A DNA stretch of 64,000 nt from contig KV919004.1 in NCBI GenBank assembly GCA_002049455.2, forward strand, positions 57,566-121,565. Direction: 5' to 3'. Positions 51,722-63,739 of this stretch are shown piece by piece. Below the pieces are notes generated by a model. The model was not told the DNA's origin, made no database searches, and worked only from the letters and a program-made list of their open reading frames with translations. Origin of the DNA: Porphyra umbilicalis. Taxonomy: Eukaryota > Rhodophyta > Bangiophyceae > Bangiales > Bangiaceae. Every line of letters starts with the position of its first letter. The first letter of the stretch is position 1. The translations under genes were made by a program, and so were the position numbers.

Positions 51722-54360
51722 GCTAGCGCCGCACGTGACATGACGAGGTGCCGCCGACGGGCAGCACGGGGGCCCGTGTCAACAAGCCCGTCGGCCACGT
51801 CTGGGCACCCGGTGGGCGCGGCCGCCCGCTCGCGCGGCCGCCCGCCGCGGGTCTCGGCCGCGCCCCCTGCGGACCGTCGTCAAGATCGGGGGTAGGGAGT
51901 GGAATCGGGGTGGATTCCACCTCAATCGCACGCGGTCCCACGCTTGATTCCAGCTCATGAGAGGGGGTGGGCCCCTTCTCGGAGGGGCCCAATCGTCCAT
52001 GTATTTGATAAAATAAAATACAACGTACTTGCATGATATCCAGACTTACATGAGATGTATTGTTTGTGAGGGTAGGGCGTGACGGCGAGAGCGCGGCACG
52101 TGCGCATCCACAGCGATGCTGTCCTCCTTCGGCGTCTTGGTGTCGCCCCCTGCCTCTAGGGACGCCGCCATAGCTTCCTGCTGGTAGGCGCTGCGGCTCT
52201 TCCCAGTCCTCCCCCATTCGGCCGCCGCAGTCGTGTCGGAGGAACTGTACAGTTGCTCTTGTATAGTAGCTGGCCTTCTCGGCTGGTGTCGCCTCACACC
52301 CCCACCTTCTCACGCACCCACCCCGCACCCCATTCCCAAGTGCCCTGTCGCCAGAAAGCGCGTGGAGGGGCCTCTGGTTGGACCGTCCGACGCCTTTCAA
52401 AGAAGCGCACTGGGGGCGCGGCCGTTCCCGCGGATGGCCGCAGGTTCCTGTGGCAGCATCTGTCAAAACATGGCGGCCGCTAATCATGCAGGAGCGACCA
52501 CCACGAAGCACATGCGACAGAGCTCTGCAGCTGAAACATGGCGCGGCTCTTTGATGTCTCGTTCATGTCTCGGGCGCCGCTCTCTAGAGTTCCGCCGCGC
52601 CCACGATGCTGGCTACTCCCATGCACTTTCCCATCCTTGGCATCATGCACTTTCCCATCCTTGGCATCCCAACCTGCTATCTGTTTCCGAGGCCACCGGC
52701 TCCCACCGCTCGCTTTATACTAGCAATAGGAACAAGAAGATTGGTGCAGCTGTTTTGTACAATGTCGCTGCTGTTGGCCGCTCCCACTGAAACGCCCCCC
52801 CAGCCGGCAGCCGCCGCTCACAACGCGCGCTGTTTCCTTTGACCACCGCTGCGAGTTTCAGGCGCCACTGCAGAGGCAGTCGCTGTACCACTCCGGTTAC
52901 GGCGAAGGCCAACTACGACTGGCTGCCGACCGGTCCTCGTGGGCTGCCGGCGTGACCCCCCGGCCGCCACCTGGAACCAGGTGGTGCTTCCGCGGGCTGC
53001 TGTTGTCTATGTCGCTGAATTGGAAGCACATGTGGACGGGGTACTTGGCCAGACGAGCGTGGGGTTGGAGCGGAGGGGTGGCAAAGGCAAGGGGTTAAGC
53101 GCAAGGCGGAGGTGGGCGTTTAGGCGAGACGCAGAGCGGAGGGCACAGGGGTGGGGGTGGCTGCAGAAATCTCAGGCGTCTGGAAAACGTCCTTCTAACG
53201 AGGGATACATGATGGCAGCGTGCCCAGCAACCAACAACGGACAGATGTAGCCCCGAAGACGTCGCGTAGGATGCCGTGTACACGGCAGATCGCGACTGAC
53301 ACTGACCATTCCAGTGGATCACATGGTACCTCGTGCCAGCCCAGCACTGTCCAATCCAGAGTATTGCGTGTTTGCTGCCTCGTTCGAGCCGAACACTGCT
53401 CAATCCAGTGGATTGCCCTCCCCCCGCCGCCGCCGCCGCCCCTTCCTTACGCGGTGAGTGTCTACGGCAGCCGGCCCGCCGGCCACGGCCGTCGGCGCGT
53501 CGGCAGCGGTGGCGGCACCGCCCGCCGGCGCCTGCCAGCGGAGGGCGGCGGCGGTGTGGGGCGACGGCGCAAGGGGACGGGGGGGGGGGGGGGGGGGAGG
53601 GGGGGACGCGACGGGGGCGGGGGTGTGTGCTCCCCGCCCTCGCCTCCGCCGCGCGCCCGCCGACGCGGCGGTGACGCGACGGGGCGGGGGGGTGTGCCCC
53701 GCGCCCCCGCCACCGCCGCGCGCCCGCCGACGTGGCGGTGCCGCCGCCGGCGGCGGTGGCGGCTGGCGCCTGCCCCCCGCCCGCCCGTTGCGGCGCGACT
53801 CACCACCGGCGGGGGTGGGGTGGCGGCGCCACGTACCGCGCGGTGGGGGCGGCGCGCCTGTCATCCCCGCCGCGCCGCCGCCGCCGCGGTGCCGGCGGGG
53901 GCGCGACGGCCGTTGCACACCCCCCGTGAGAGGGGTCTGCTCCGCAGCCAAACGCGTCCCCCACGCGGCCCGCCGCGCGCGCCACGCCGGCGCGCGGGCG
54001 GTGCAAGCGGCGGTGCCGCGTCTCCCGTGCCCCCCCCCCCCCCCCCACCGACACACGCGCGGTGGGGTGCCCCTTTGCCGCTGCGAGCCCCCCCGGCGCG
54101 CCCCGTCGGCGGACGCGGGGGGCGCTTAAAACGGCGCCCGGCCGGCGCCCGTCTTGGCCGACAGCCCCTGCCGGCAGTAGCGACGCGGCCCGCTGCCCCC
54201 CCCCGCCGCCGCCCGTCTCCTCCTCTCGCCGCCCGGTCGTCGCACCGCCAACCGAGTGCCCGCGGCAGCCCGTCGCCCGTCGTCCCCCCCTCCCCCCTCT
54301 GCGTGTGCACGCCGCTTGTCCCTCCTCCGCGCCCCGTCGGCGACGCCCGACCCGGGCGCC
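51722..54360. other. no supported gene
   Basis: AT-richer to 53400, then extremely GC-rich. A 25-bp direct duplication (CATGCACTTTCCCATCCTTG plus GCAT) lies at about 52619-52668. TTAAAA at about 54125-54130 could serve as a TATA-like box for the gene starting at 54361. Confidence 0.4.
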
Positions 54361-55492
54361 ATGGGTTTCCTAAGCGGCGTGGCGGCGCCGCCGCCGCCGC
54401 CGCCACCGTCGGTGCCGCCGCCGTCGGTGACTTTCCTTTGGGGGGCGCCCCCACTGGCGGCCGCGCCGCCGCCGTGCCAGACGCGGCGGTGCCCGCCACC
54501 GCCCGCGCGTTTGAGGGCTCCATGCTCCGCAACAGCCGCTACACCCGCTTCATCCGCCAAGGCAACTGCCCGACGCGCGTCGCCATTGGGGCCGTCTCCA
54601 ACGTGGCCCCCAGCGTCTTCAACGTCCCGCACGGGTCCATCACGTCTGACGGTACGGCGTGCACGTCGGCCTCAGCCATGACCGTCGTGACGTCCTCGTC
54701 GGGCGCGGCGGGGGACCTGGACGCGCTCCTCGCCGCGGATGACATCCTCGACGCAACGTTCGAGGCGCTCAACCCGGCCGGCGCGTCCTTCCTCGTCGGC
54801 TTTGAAAGCCAGCGGCGGGTGTGTGGGCGTGGGGGGGCGGCGACGCAGCCGGCGCCGGCCGTGACGCTGTTTATCAATGAGGACGCGGGGGTGGCCATCC
54901 CGTCGGTGGCGTTTTTGCGCCCGACGCCGGGGGGGTACATGGTCGTCTTTACACCGTCGGCGGGGCAGCGCATCCCGTGCACGTACGCGGCGGCGCGGCA
55001 GGGGGTGGCGGCGCACACGGGGGTGGTGGATGACGAGGCGGGGGGGGGGTGGCCGAGGCCGGTGCGGCCGCGGGGGGGGTGGCGGGGGGGGGGCGGTGAG
55101 GGGGAGGATGACGACGAAGACGATGCGGCGGACGCGACGGGCGAGCCGGCGGGGACGGGCGAGGGGGGGCCGGCGGCGCAGGCGGCGGTGGCGGTGCCGG
55201 CGGTAGTGCTGGCGGCGTCGGAAGTGCCGGCGGTGCTGGTAGTGCCGGCAGTGCCGGCGGTGCCGGTGAGGGTGGCGCCGGTGGCGGCGCGTGTGGCGGC
55301 GCGGGCGGCGGCGGCGCTGGGGAGGAGACGGACGACGATGACGATGACGATACGCCGACCGTTGTGGTTTCCGGCGGCGGTGCGGGCGGCGGCGGCGAGG
55401 GTGGCGGCGGCGCCGGTGGCGGCGGCACGGGCGCCGGCGGTGCGGGTGTGCCTCAGAGCTCTGTAACAGCGGTTCCCACGGTGACTTACTGA
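54361..55492 (+). CDS. uncharacterised protein with acidic and Gly-rich C-terminal tail; frame slips at G tracts
   Basis: A plausible start is ATG 54361 (MGFLSGVAAPPPPPPPSV). A slip at the G6 tract near 54438 leads into the well-behaved frame AFEGSMLRNSRYTRFIRQGN, PTRVAIGAVSNVAPSVFNVP, DLDALLAADDILDATFEALN and SVAFLRPTPGGYMVVFTPSA. At the G runs near 55041-55095 the best frame changes again. It then gives a Gly/Ser/Ala repeat (GGSAGGVGSAGG), a run of seven Asp in EETDDDDDDDTPTVVV, and the terminus VPQSSVTAVPTVTY with a stop at 55490-55492. The globular middle (about 150 residues) was not recognised. Slips only at homopolymers suggest an intact gene with base-count errors. A low-complexity acidic tail suggests an extracellular, calcium-binding or disordered region, which is an inference. 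Confidence 0.5.
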
Positions 55493-56914
55493 AAAAACAC
55501 CGGTGCCGGTCTCCCAGAGGACGCTCTGTACTTCTTTCATGGTGCAGAAAGGAGCGGGAGCTGTCTGGTGGCAACACTCTCCCCGCCTCTTTTCATCTCT
55601 TTCGCATGTGCACGACAGAGGCATGCGTCGCCCTTCTGGGTGGAATACGATTGCACCACATTTTTTCTCGACAGTCTGCTACTGGGTGCTTTAACGCCTC
55701 CATTTTACGATCATGTGCGCCGTTCTGCCCGCCCACGGTTCCTTCTTGCGTTTTCTGCCCCTGAAAGGCCACAGCGGCGAGCAAGTGCCACCACTGCAAC
55801 AGCCCCCCGTACCCTTGAAAGGACCAAGTAGTTGGATGCGTTGGCTTCCGAACATGCTACCCTAGCAAGCCAGCCCGGAAGACCGGACCTGAGCACCGAT
55901 AAGAACACTACAGTACGCATTGCCCGTGGTGCCCCTTCGGAACGAACATTTTGAGCGTCTCCGGCCCTGTTGTACAGTTACGCGCAGGGTAAGAGTGAAA
56001 GAACAGCGGAGCAGGTGTGTTTGTAGGCGGAACCGACTCGTCGGCCATGCGTGCGTACAGTCGACCCCGCGTGCTGCCCCACTGGGTCAGAAGTAGGGTT
56101 GGGTCGCTGGTCGGTCAACGTTGTGGTATTAATGACGTTAGTTCAATTACCAGTGTACTGAGACGACCGTAGCCAAGCAATAAAGCGAGTTCTATCGCCG
56201 TCGCGGCGAGGAAGAAGACCTTTTGTTGAAGGGCATCCGATGGGGAGCCGGGTGGTGCCCACGACGGCGACCCCGGACCACGGTGGTTTAATACAAACAA
56301 CGGCACTGGTCGATCGACCATCCGATCAAGCGATCGTAATGAGTGCCGGAAGACAGATAAGACAGGCAAGCAATAAAAAAATAAACAATGCGGAAGTAAC
56401 CCCCCAAAGGGCGTGCCACAAGCCGAGTCACACACATCCGTGGATTCGGCCAGTCAAGGGGGCTACTCGTGGCTAATTGCCAATTGGTAGCAGAGATATG
56501 CTACATACCTCCAACGCGAGATTCGAACCGTCCCGGTGAATCCGAGGATGGTGAAACCCGATTGGGCGATCGCGGCCCCTTACGGGCCCGCGCGGGCGCA
56601 GCCGCCCAGGCGGCGGGAGCCGGGGGGGGGGGGGGGGGGGCGCCGCCCAGTCCCCGATTGGGGGAGGTGGGCGGTTCGCCGTCGTCGGTCGCGACCGTCC
56701 CGCCACACACGCGTGGGGCTGGGTGGTGGCAGCTGACGCGGCGGATCGACCGCGCTTGCGCGTACGCGCGCCTCGCAGGCGAGTCGGCGTCGGCGTCGGC
56801 GTGGTGGCCAGACGGTCGGTTGACAGGCGACGAGCGCGGGGTTAGACCCGTTGGTGGCGGGTGCGTCGTGGCAAACTGTTGGGCAACCGTCGTCGGCGCC
56901 GAGTGGCGCCTCTT
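55493..56914. other. intergenic, no supported gene
   Basis: AT-richer to 56560, then GC-rich with a G13 run near 56627. A tRNA-like GGTTCGAATC box on the minus strand at 56525-56536 was examined and rejected. Confidence 0.4.
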
Positions 56915-57104
56915 CGTCGGGGGTTTGACTACCCCGACGACACGGCGAAAGCCGGGGACGCGGGTCCGTGGTGCCGAGCGTGGGGGTGGGGTTCACACCT
57001 CCAGGCCGGTTAGCACCGAGGCGTACGCGCGGGACAGCACCAGCTGGGTGGTGGTCGTCGTGACGGCAGGCGCCGCCCTCGTCGGGGTGTTGACTCCCCC
57101 GACG
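56915..57104. repeat. duplicated hairpin block
   Basis: The hairpin CGTCGGGG - TTGACT-containing loop - CCCCGACG occurs at 56915-56939 and again at 57080-57104. It is followed both times by ACACGGCG(A/G)AAGCCGGGG and GCGGGTCCG, so a block of about 80 bp or more was duplicated 165 bp apart. Confidence 0.75.
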
Positions 57105-57289
57105 ACACGGCGGAAGCCGGGGTGCGGGTCCGCGTTGTATCGGGCACGGGGCCCTCCCGTGTCTTCGTGCTCGCGCACAGGTCGCTGCCTAACGGCAAGG
57201 TTGAGTAGGGGTGCGCCGCCGCAAGGGTGGGCACACCGCGAGGGTGGTGGGCCCGGTGAGTGTGGGTTTGCGCGGGGTGGGGGGGGCGG

Positions 57290-57440
57290 CGCGCACGGCG
57301 GCAAGGGCGGCAAGCCCGGCGGCGACGGCGGCAAGGGCGGCAAGGGCGGCAAGGGCGGCAAAGGGCGGCAAGGGCGGCAAGGGCGGCAAGGGGCGCAAGG
57401 ACGGGCGGAAAAGGGCGCAAAGGCGGGGCGCAAGGTCGGC
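57290..57440. repeat. 9-bp tandem repeat (GGCGGCAAG)n
   Basis: About 12 units of GGCGGCAAG/GGCAAGGGC with small variants. It would encode (GGK)n on the plus strand or (LPP/ALP)n on the minus strand. Confidence 0.8.
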
Positions 57441-57479
57441 AACGAGGGCGGCACACTTGGCGGCTAAGCGCGGCGGCGG

Positions 57480-57930
57480 CACGGGTTGGTGAGGCCGGGG
57501 GCACGGCAGTTCGCCTTGCGCGCGGGCGACGAGGGCCGGCGGCGGCGGGGCGGTTCGCCTTGCGGCGCGGGCGACCGAGGGCCGGCGGCGGCGGGGCCGG
57601 TCCGCCTTGGCGGCGCGGGCGATTTGCCGCGGGGCGTCGAGTGCCGGCAACGCGGGCAAGGCGGGCAACGGCCGGCGGGCGCGGGCAGTTTGCCCTTGCG
57701 GCGCGGGGCGTCGAGGGCGGCAGCGCGGGCAAGGCGGGCATATCGGCCAGCGACGCGGGCGATTCGCCTTGCGGCACGCGCGATTTGCCTTGCGGGCCAG
57801 GCAAGGGCGGCATCGGCCAGCGACGCGGGCGGTTCGCCTGGCGACGCGGGCGATTCTCTTGGGCGCGGGCAAGGGCGGCAACGGCCGGCGACGCGGGCAG
57901 TTTGCCTTGCGCTACGTACGGAGGCGGTAA
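57480..57930. repeat. diverged GC-rich tandem repeats
   Basis: Irregular units share GACGCGGGCGATTCGCCTTG or a variant (GCAGTTTGCC, GCGATTTGCC) and GGCAAGGCGGGCA. Several frames are open on both strands. No protein is called. Confidence 0.6.
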
Positions 57931-60004
57931 GGGTGTACACCCAGGTACCAGCATGATGACCCCGCAGCGATGGGGTGGACGGGCGGCAACGCCAACGGCG
58001 AGGCGCACGTGGCTCACGCCGTTGCAGGTGACGGACCCGATGTCGATCCGTCCACCGAACACGGAGATGTATGTCCGCCTCAGCCTCGCGGCTCGTTCTA
58101 CGCGCACGTTCGCCCGGACCGAGGTGGTCGATGGGATCCCGGTCATTGCTGACCAGAGTCTGTACGACAGTTGCGTCCGCAACCGCGCTCGCGCGCACAC
58201 TCACGTATTTACTTCGCAGTTTCCTGTCAGTCATCATAGCGATGTAGAAGTGGCAGGCCAGCATGGCCCATGGTGTGGGATTTGCATCCCTTGCATCTGC
58301 TGATAAAAGCACTTCGTACTCGAAACATGCGCGTATGGCGGTAGCGTACCAACTGGTGTTGGTCCATTGTAGTATTACCACGTTGCCTCCTCGGTGTTGT
58401 TACAAGCGTCGAAGGACTGAGTCCAAGTGTTGCACCCGGGGGTACCAGAAGCCCGTTGGGGAGCACTGGTACAGGGGATCGCTCCCGATCAGTGTCGCCT
58501 GTGCGGATTTCGGCCACACATATGTGTACGGGCCGTAAACACGGTTCAGCCGAGAGAAATGCCGCAAGGCAAGTTGGGGATCATACGCAAAGTTGCGCGT
58601 CATGGACGGCAGAGTGGACTTGAGCCACGCCACAGGAATTACTTCCTTAATTGCAACGTCGGTACTTGACTCTGTCCAAGAGACATCGGCATGGATAACT
58701 CCGTCACCGGTAACATGGACATGTTGAATAGTGGGTATCCACTGGTCCAGGAATACCTCAGATCTGTCGGCACGGTCTGACCACCCGCCTCTATGGCCTC
58801 CAATCGCCCCGTTTCCTGGCCCTCAGCGACCCTCGGCACGGCACGAACATGCCCTTTCCCTCCCATGCCGGCCGTCTGACCAATCAGAGGCCAGGAATGA
58901 CCGTTCCTCGCGCCCCCCCCAGGCCGGTATTTGGGTGGCCTGGATTGGGCCTGGGCCGCCTGCAGAATCTGCAGCGATCTGGCGCATTTTTCCGCCTGCT
59001 CCTCAGGGTGCTCATTACAGTGCTTCCGGGGCCCTGCAATATCGAGCTTGTGGACCGGGGCGTTATTGAGCGCACGTTGGGTCCTGCACTAGAGGCGCCA
59101 GCCTTGCAACGGGGCTCGGACGAGGTCCTACAGGTGCTTCGATCGGGTAGGTCCACAATCCTGGGCCGCACGTGGCCGGCTCGGGGGGCCTGCTTCACTG
59201 CCCGTTACGCCTTCTCTGCGTCACGTGGCGCGCGCGCGCGCACGGGCTCCGACCGGCCTCGCAGCTGGCACTGTTGCAGGCGTGGGGACGCCTTGCCGGC
59301 GGCCCCGACGGCACGCCGAGGTCGGTCCGTCCGGGTCCGGCGTCGCGGGGACCCTCTTGTGTCGTCCTCGTCCCCGTAGCGGACGCCGTAACCACCATCG
59401 ACGCGGCGCGCCGCGCTGGCTCTGCCTCGCTTTCGGTCGCATGCACCCGTGTCTACCGTGTCCCTGTCCGTCTTATTGTCCCCATTGCCGATCACACCGC
59501 CGGGGCCAACGTAGCCTGCGTTGCTCCGTGAGTGGGTGGGTCGCTAGGGGCAAATCTGTGCCGGCTGTGGCCGTTTTTCGCGCGGCCCGAGGTTAAGACG
59601 GTGGACGTTTGTTTCTCTTGGTTGTGGCCCACCCTGTTATTCTCTCGGGTGTCCGCGTGGCGGCGGTCGATTTGCCGCAGTTTTTGCGTTGGGGTCGCGG
59701 CGGTGGCCTGCGACGGCTGTCGCGCGGCGTCGCCGTCGCCGTGAATCTGATTTGGCGCGTGGGGCTGTTCGTCGTGGCTTTGGCAGCTCGGCTTGCAAAG
59801 GAGGCGGGGGCGGTTACGGTGGTGATCGCGGTGTTTGGCGGTTGCGGGGGGGTGGCGTTTCGGTGGTGGCCGTGGTGTGTAGGGGTTGCGGGGGGGGTGG
59901 CGTTTCGGTGGTGGCCGTGGTGTGTGGGGTTGCGGGGGGGGGGGGGGTGCGCCGTGAGATTCAGTTCTACGTCTTGGTGTGCGTGTGCGTCTAATCCGGG
60001 CGCA
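57931..60004. other. no firmly supported gene
   Basis: A plus-strand segment near 59340-59530 encodes SCVVLVPVADAVTTIDAARR and CTRVYRVPVRLIVPIADHTA and ends at a stop. It looks coding but lacks a start and a domain. The T/G-rich stretch at 59840-59960 contains a 42-bp direct duplication (GGGGTGGCGTTTCGGTGGTG). Confidence 0.3.
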
Positions 60005-61145
60005 ATGGTGTCCGACGCCGTCAACCAGGCGGCCCTCGCGACGTGCAAGTCCTTCGTCGACGCCGTCGGGGAGCGGCGCATCGGCTCGGTCACGTTGGAG
60101 CAGGTCAAGCTTCTCCTGACGCACGTGGAGCTCTTCTCCAAAGACCACAACGACCTCAACTGGCACGTGCACGTGTCGGGCTACGACAAGCGCGGCAAAG
60201 TCTTCTGGTTGCCCATCTACGAGGACGCGGCCATTTGCGAGAGCCCCGCGGCCCATGCGTTGGGCCAGGTCTACCGATACGCGGAGAGCGGATCCTGCAT
60301 GGAGGCGACGGTCGCCTCCATCCTGACGGACGCGCGGTCGTCACGGACGCCGCTCCCTCCAGCCGCCCGCGCGGACGGATCCGTCGCACGGGGACGGCGG
60401 GGAAAAGGTGATGAGAGGACGGGAGATGCTGAGAAGGATGTGAGGGGAGACGGAGGGGGTGGGGAGGGGACGGGGGCTGCCCAACCAGCCCCTGAAAGAG
60501 AGGACTCCGCGCGGGAAGCTGGTACAAGTGCTGCTGGGGACGCCCGGGCCAGCCCACGACGGCCGCTGCTCGACTGGCAATGTCGCAAGCAGCCGCAGCG
60601 GCCGTCATTGACGGAGACGCTGCAGACGATTTTACTCCTCCAGCTGTTGCAGACGACGGGACCCGACCGTTGGGATCCGGCAGGGCAGCAACGGATACAG
60701 GTGCCGTTGCATCGCATCCTCTGGCAAGCAAGACCGTTGGGGGCGGCAGTGGCCGTATGTACCCAACCTTGGACGATCCCCTGTCTGGGCTGGACGTCAG
60801 TGACTGCGGCGGCGGTGACGAGACCGAGGATGAGCTCGCTGCGGGAGCATCCGGGGCACCCCCGGCCGTCGGGCAACGTCAAGCGTGTCAAGCGGGTTCG
60901 GCGCGACTGGGAGCCCACCGCGCCGGCGACCATACACCCTCCTACTGACTACCTGCCGACCGACACCGCCGTGTTGTTGGCCAAGACGGTACTAGAGTGC
61001 CCCGAGCCTCTCACGCAGCTGAGGAAGGTCGCAGTGCTCGGAAACGCGGCTGCGGCGGGCGGGATGTCCTGGCCGAGAGCGCGGCTGAGCTTGCCGTGGT
61101 GGCCTCGACAAGTCGGGTGCGAAAAGCCGTGGCCGCTCCACGTCA
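60005..61145 (+). CDS. uncharacterised protein, N-terminal part; frame changes downstream
   Basis: An ATG at 60005 opens about 110 residues of excellent coding sequence: VSDAVNQAALATCKSFVDAV, TLEQVKLLLTHVELFSKDHN, DLNWHVHVSGYDKRGKVFWL and HALGQVYRYAESGSCMEATV. From about 60340 to 60580 the frame becomes Arg/Gly-rich filler, possibly intronic. Sensible sequence resumes in another register (GDAADDFTPPAVADDGTRPL, MYPTLDDPLSGLDVSDCGGG), then again in the first (DYLPTDTAVLLAKTVLECPE, LTQLRKVAVLGNAAAAGG), and shifts once more near 61060 (LAESAAELAVVASTSRVRKA). Either introns or frameshifts are needed, and no clean GT-AG set could be fixed. Possibly the first part of a large gene continuing to 63943. 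Family unknown. Confidence 0.4.
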
Positions 61146-61185
61146 TTGTCAATAACTCCCTCGTCCACCTCGGGGACCGAAGCAC

Positions 61186-62600
61186 GTGACCAAGGACGGT
61201 TCGGTGAGGGTGGTGCTGCCTCACATGAACATCGCCTGCTCCAGCACGCTGGAGTGCCGCCTTGGAGAACTGATGGCGGTGGTAGACAAGTGCGAGAGGG
61301 CTCACGCGGCGATATCGGGGTACGTTTCCAAGTTCAACCCGAAGGTGCTGCCGCCGATTGCGTCGCGGACGTCCCAGCGGCCGTCTCTCTCCGGGCTGTC
61401 CGGGTTGCGAGCAGCATCAAGGATTGCACCGACGCCATCCGCGTTTGCTCTGCAACAGGCGGACGCTCGGAGGCCTGGTGAGCTATTTTATGGCGGCTCC
61501 CGTCGACCCGCGGGGTGGGTGGCCAACGGCTCACAGCCGCCGACACACCACGTGCGGATGGCGCCGCCCGATCTTCCCGCCCCGCTACCCCGCGACCATC
61601 CTGCTCCTCAAGCGCCTTCGGCTAGCACGAGACCTAGTGGGGCGACTGCGGCGGTGGCTGCCGCACAGACGGCGGCTGCCACACTCCGAGCGACTTTAGT
61701 CGCGCGAGCGGCAGTGGCAAAGCAGCCGCGAGCTTCCTCAAGCGCCAGCCGTGCCGCGGCGACTGGCCGTGAAAGCGCTACGTCGACGGCTCGCCGAGCT
61801 CGTCGAAATGCGTCCACGGCATCACCGCCTCAACCATATCCACCTACTCCTGCGTCGCTCTCTGGATGTGCAGCGACAGCTCCATCCACAGCTGCTGCTG
61901 TATCACAGGTGGCTGCTGCGCCTCGAGCGCGCCCTGCACATCATCCTGCAGCTCCCATAGCGCGTGCCACAACCACGACGCATACCACTGCGGTTGCAGC
62001 TCCTGGAACTGCTGCACCTCGAGCAATTTCTACCAGTCTTTCTGCACGTCCATCTTCACGTGCGACGACAACACCATCCACAGCTGCGGCACCGTCATCA
62101 TCTGTTGCTGCCCCTCGACCATGCCTCCCTACTCCTGCTGCTTCTTCACTTCCGCCTGCAACGACCAAGCCAACTGCAGCTGCGGCTGACCCATTGTGGC
62201 TGCTACGTTTCCACCACGCACTCTTAATCCTGCTGTTTCTACATCTCCAAATGCAACGACCAAGCCGTCTGCATCTGCGGCTGGACCACCTTTGGCTGGT
62301 ACGCAAGCACCACGCCCTCCTACTCCTCCTACTCATTCTGTTTCTCCATCTCCACGTGCGACGGCTAAGCCTATCGCAGCTACGGCTGCAACACCAGTGG
62401 CTACTGCGCCGTCTCCACGTGCTGACGCCCAGCCATCAAGATCTGGAGGTCGACCACCTGTAGCTGCCGCGCCGTCTGCTGCTTCCGGGACAGCACTGCC
62501 TGCCTGCACTTTGCCGTCGCCGATCGCCGCGCAAGCTTCTTCCACCCGCCATCTGCAACGACACCGCAGCCGGCGACCAGCGCCGCGTCCATTGCGGTTG
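61186..62600 (+). CDS. Ser/Thr/Ala/Pro-rich coding stretch, frameshifted continuation
   Basis: The frame begins without ATG (GTG) and gives VVLPHMNIACSSTLECRLGE and LMAVVDKCERAHAAISGYVS, a helical segment. It then passes into several hundred codons of Ala/Thr/Pro/Ser-rich, loosely repetitive sequence (about 61700-62590), with a register change near 62180. The repeats share CACCAC-, GCAGCTGC- and CCTCGA-type words. The sequence is compatible with a long disordered linker of the protein starting at 60005, or with a gag-like transposon protein. Confidence 0.35.
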
Positions 62601-62605
62601 CTTCT

Positions 62606-63550
62606 TTGAAGCTTTCAGAGCCGTCGCCGTCTGTAGCCGCGACAAGTGCATCGGCTACCCCGGAGGCCAACAAGTTTATCTTCTCCATCTGGTGGACCGG
62701 ATGCATTGGCAGCGCGCGCGCTCTTCCTGCTCCTTCACCGGGCTTAGAGGTTTCACGGACAACGGTCTCTCGCCCCTCGTCACCTCCTCCACCTGGTGGT
62801 CGTTCCTCGCTTGAGGGGTCACCAAAGTCGGTGGCCAGCTCCGCGGCTACTACACACCAGTCCGCCGCCGGCGGCGCGCTTGCTTCCGTTCCGGGCCGCT
62901 TGGTGGCACCTAGGCCGCTGGCTGCGTCTAGCGACGGGTCTGCTGCCAGCCTGCTGAGCCGAGCTGGCTCATCCTCGCGGCCTCCGCCACTCCCCCGAGA
63001 CCCCGCTGCCCAGCGGTCGGCGCCGGCCACGTCCAAAGCGGCAGCGGAAAGAAGTTCCCAAGAGCCGGAAGCGAAGGGCTCCAAGGCGGGCGCCAAGGCG
63101 GGCATCAAGGTGGCCCAAGGCGAGCGCCACGGCGGCGCCAAGGTCAGGGACAAGGTGAGCGGCAAGGTTGGTTCCACGTCGGTTGCCAATGCAAGAGCCA
63201 AGGCGGGTTCCAAGGCGGGCGTCAAGGCGTCGGCCACGCGGGTCAAGTCGACCCAGATTCTTGGTGCTGCGGCGGGCGCCAACGGGGAGGCCGATGCGCA
63301 ACCTCCTCCTGCAACGACACCGGTCGCCAGCAGAGCCAGCGGGTCCGCTTCACTGCTGTCGTCGGCGACTCGTCCGTCGCCACCAAGTGGCAACAGCGCG
63401 CGAAGAGGGCGCTCGGCATTTGGGCTGGCGGCGGATGCCCTCAGGCTTTCAACGAGTGCAGCGGCAGCGCCAAAGACTACTAAACGAGCGGCTGCTGCAA
63501 AAGCCAACCTCGAGTCCCGCGCGTCCTCCGAAGCGCTCGCGTCGCCTTGA
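62606..63550 (+). CDS. Ser/Ala/Lys-rich coding stretch, frameshifted continuation
   Basis: An open frame of about 314 codons, without an ATG at its beginning, encodes SVAATSASATPEANKFIFSI, a long Ser/Pro/Ala-rich linker and a Lys/Gly/Ala segment (KGSKAGAKAGIKVAQGERHG, ARAKAGSKAGVKASATRVKS) resembling linker-histone-like tails. It stops at 63550. Another register continues directly with REQLEAAERRIAAARETAAA, a predicted coiled coil (63540-63700). Likely one protein with the preceding pieces. No family recognised. Confidence 0.4.
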   Translation: MKLSEPSPSVAATSASATPEANKFIFSIWWTGCIGSARALPAPSPGLEVSRTTVSRPSSPPPPGGRSSLEGSPKSVASSAATTHQSAAGGALASVPGRLVAPRPLAASSDGSAASLLSRAGSSSRPPPLPRDPAAQRSAPATSKAAAERSSQEPEAKGSKAGAKAGIKVAQGERHGGAKVRDKVSGKVGSTSVANARAKAGSKAGVKASATRVKSTQILGAAAGANGEADAQPPPATTPVASRASGSASLLSSATRPSPPSGNSARRGRSAFGLAADALRLSTSAAAAPKTTKRAAAAKANLESRASSEALASP

Positions 63551-63739
63551 AGCGCGGGAGCAGCTTGAGGCAGCGGAGCGACGGATCGCAGCCGCGCGGG
63601 AGACCGCGGCGGCATCCGCGACTGCCACAGATGCGTCAGCAGTGGCGGTGGCGGCGTCGCAAGCCCTCTCAGCGCCGTGGCCAACCGCGCGTCTGCACCT
63701 CCTGTCAGAGCTTGGTGTGCCGGTTGTACTGGGCGGCTG

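Noticed and set aside
53220-54360. Upstream extension of the gene at 54361 to 53220
   Set aside because: The region translates only into Arg/Ala/Pro runs and crosses G/C homopolymers. A TTAAAA box at about 54125 suggests transcription starts later.
56500-56570. Possible tRNA on the minus strand (GGTTCGAATC box at about 56525-56536)
   Set aside because: The bases flanking the box do not form a T-arm stem, and no D-arm or 7-bp acceptor stem can be placed upstream.
57211-58200. Repetitive Ala/Pro/Arg protein on either strand across the 9-bp and diverged repeats
   Set aside because: Open frames exist on both strands because of the repeats. No start, domain or non-repeat sequence supports either.
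60337-60592. GT-AG intron joining 60336 to 60593
   Set aside because: The junction gives an immediate stop in the required register, so this pair cannot be the true splice.
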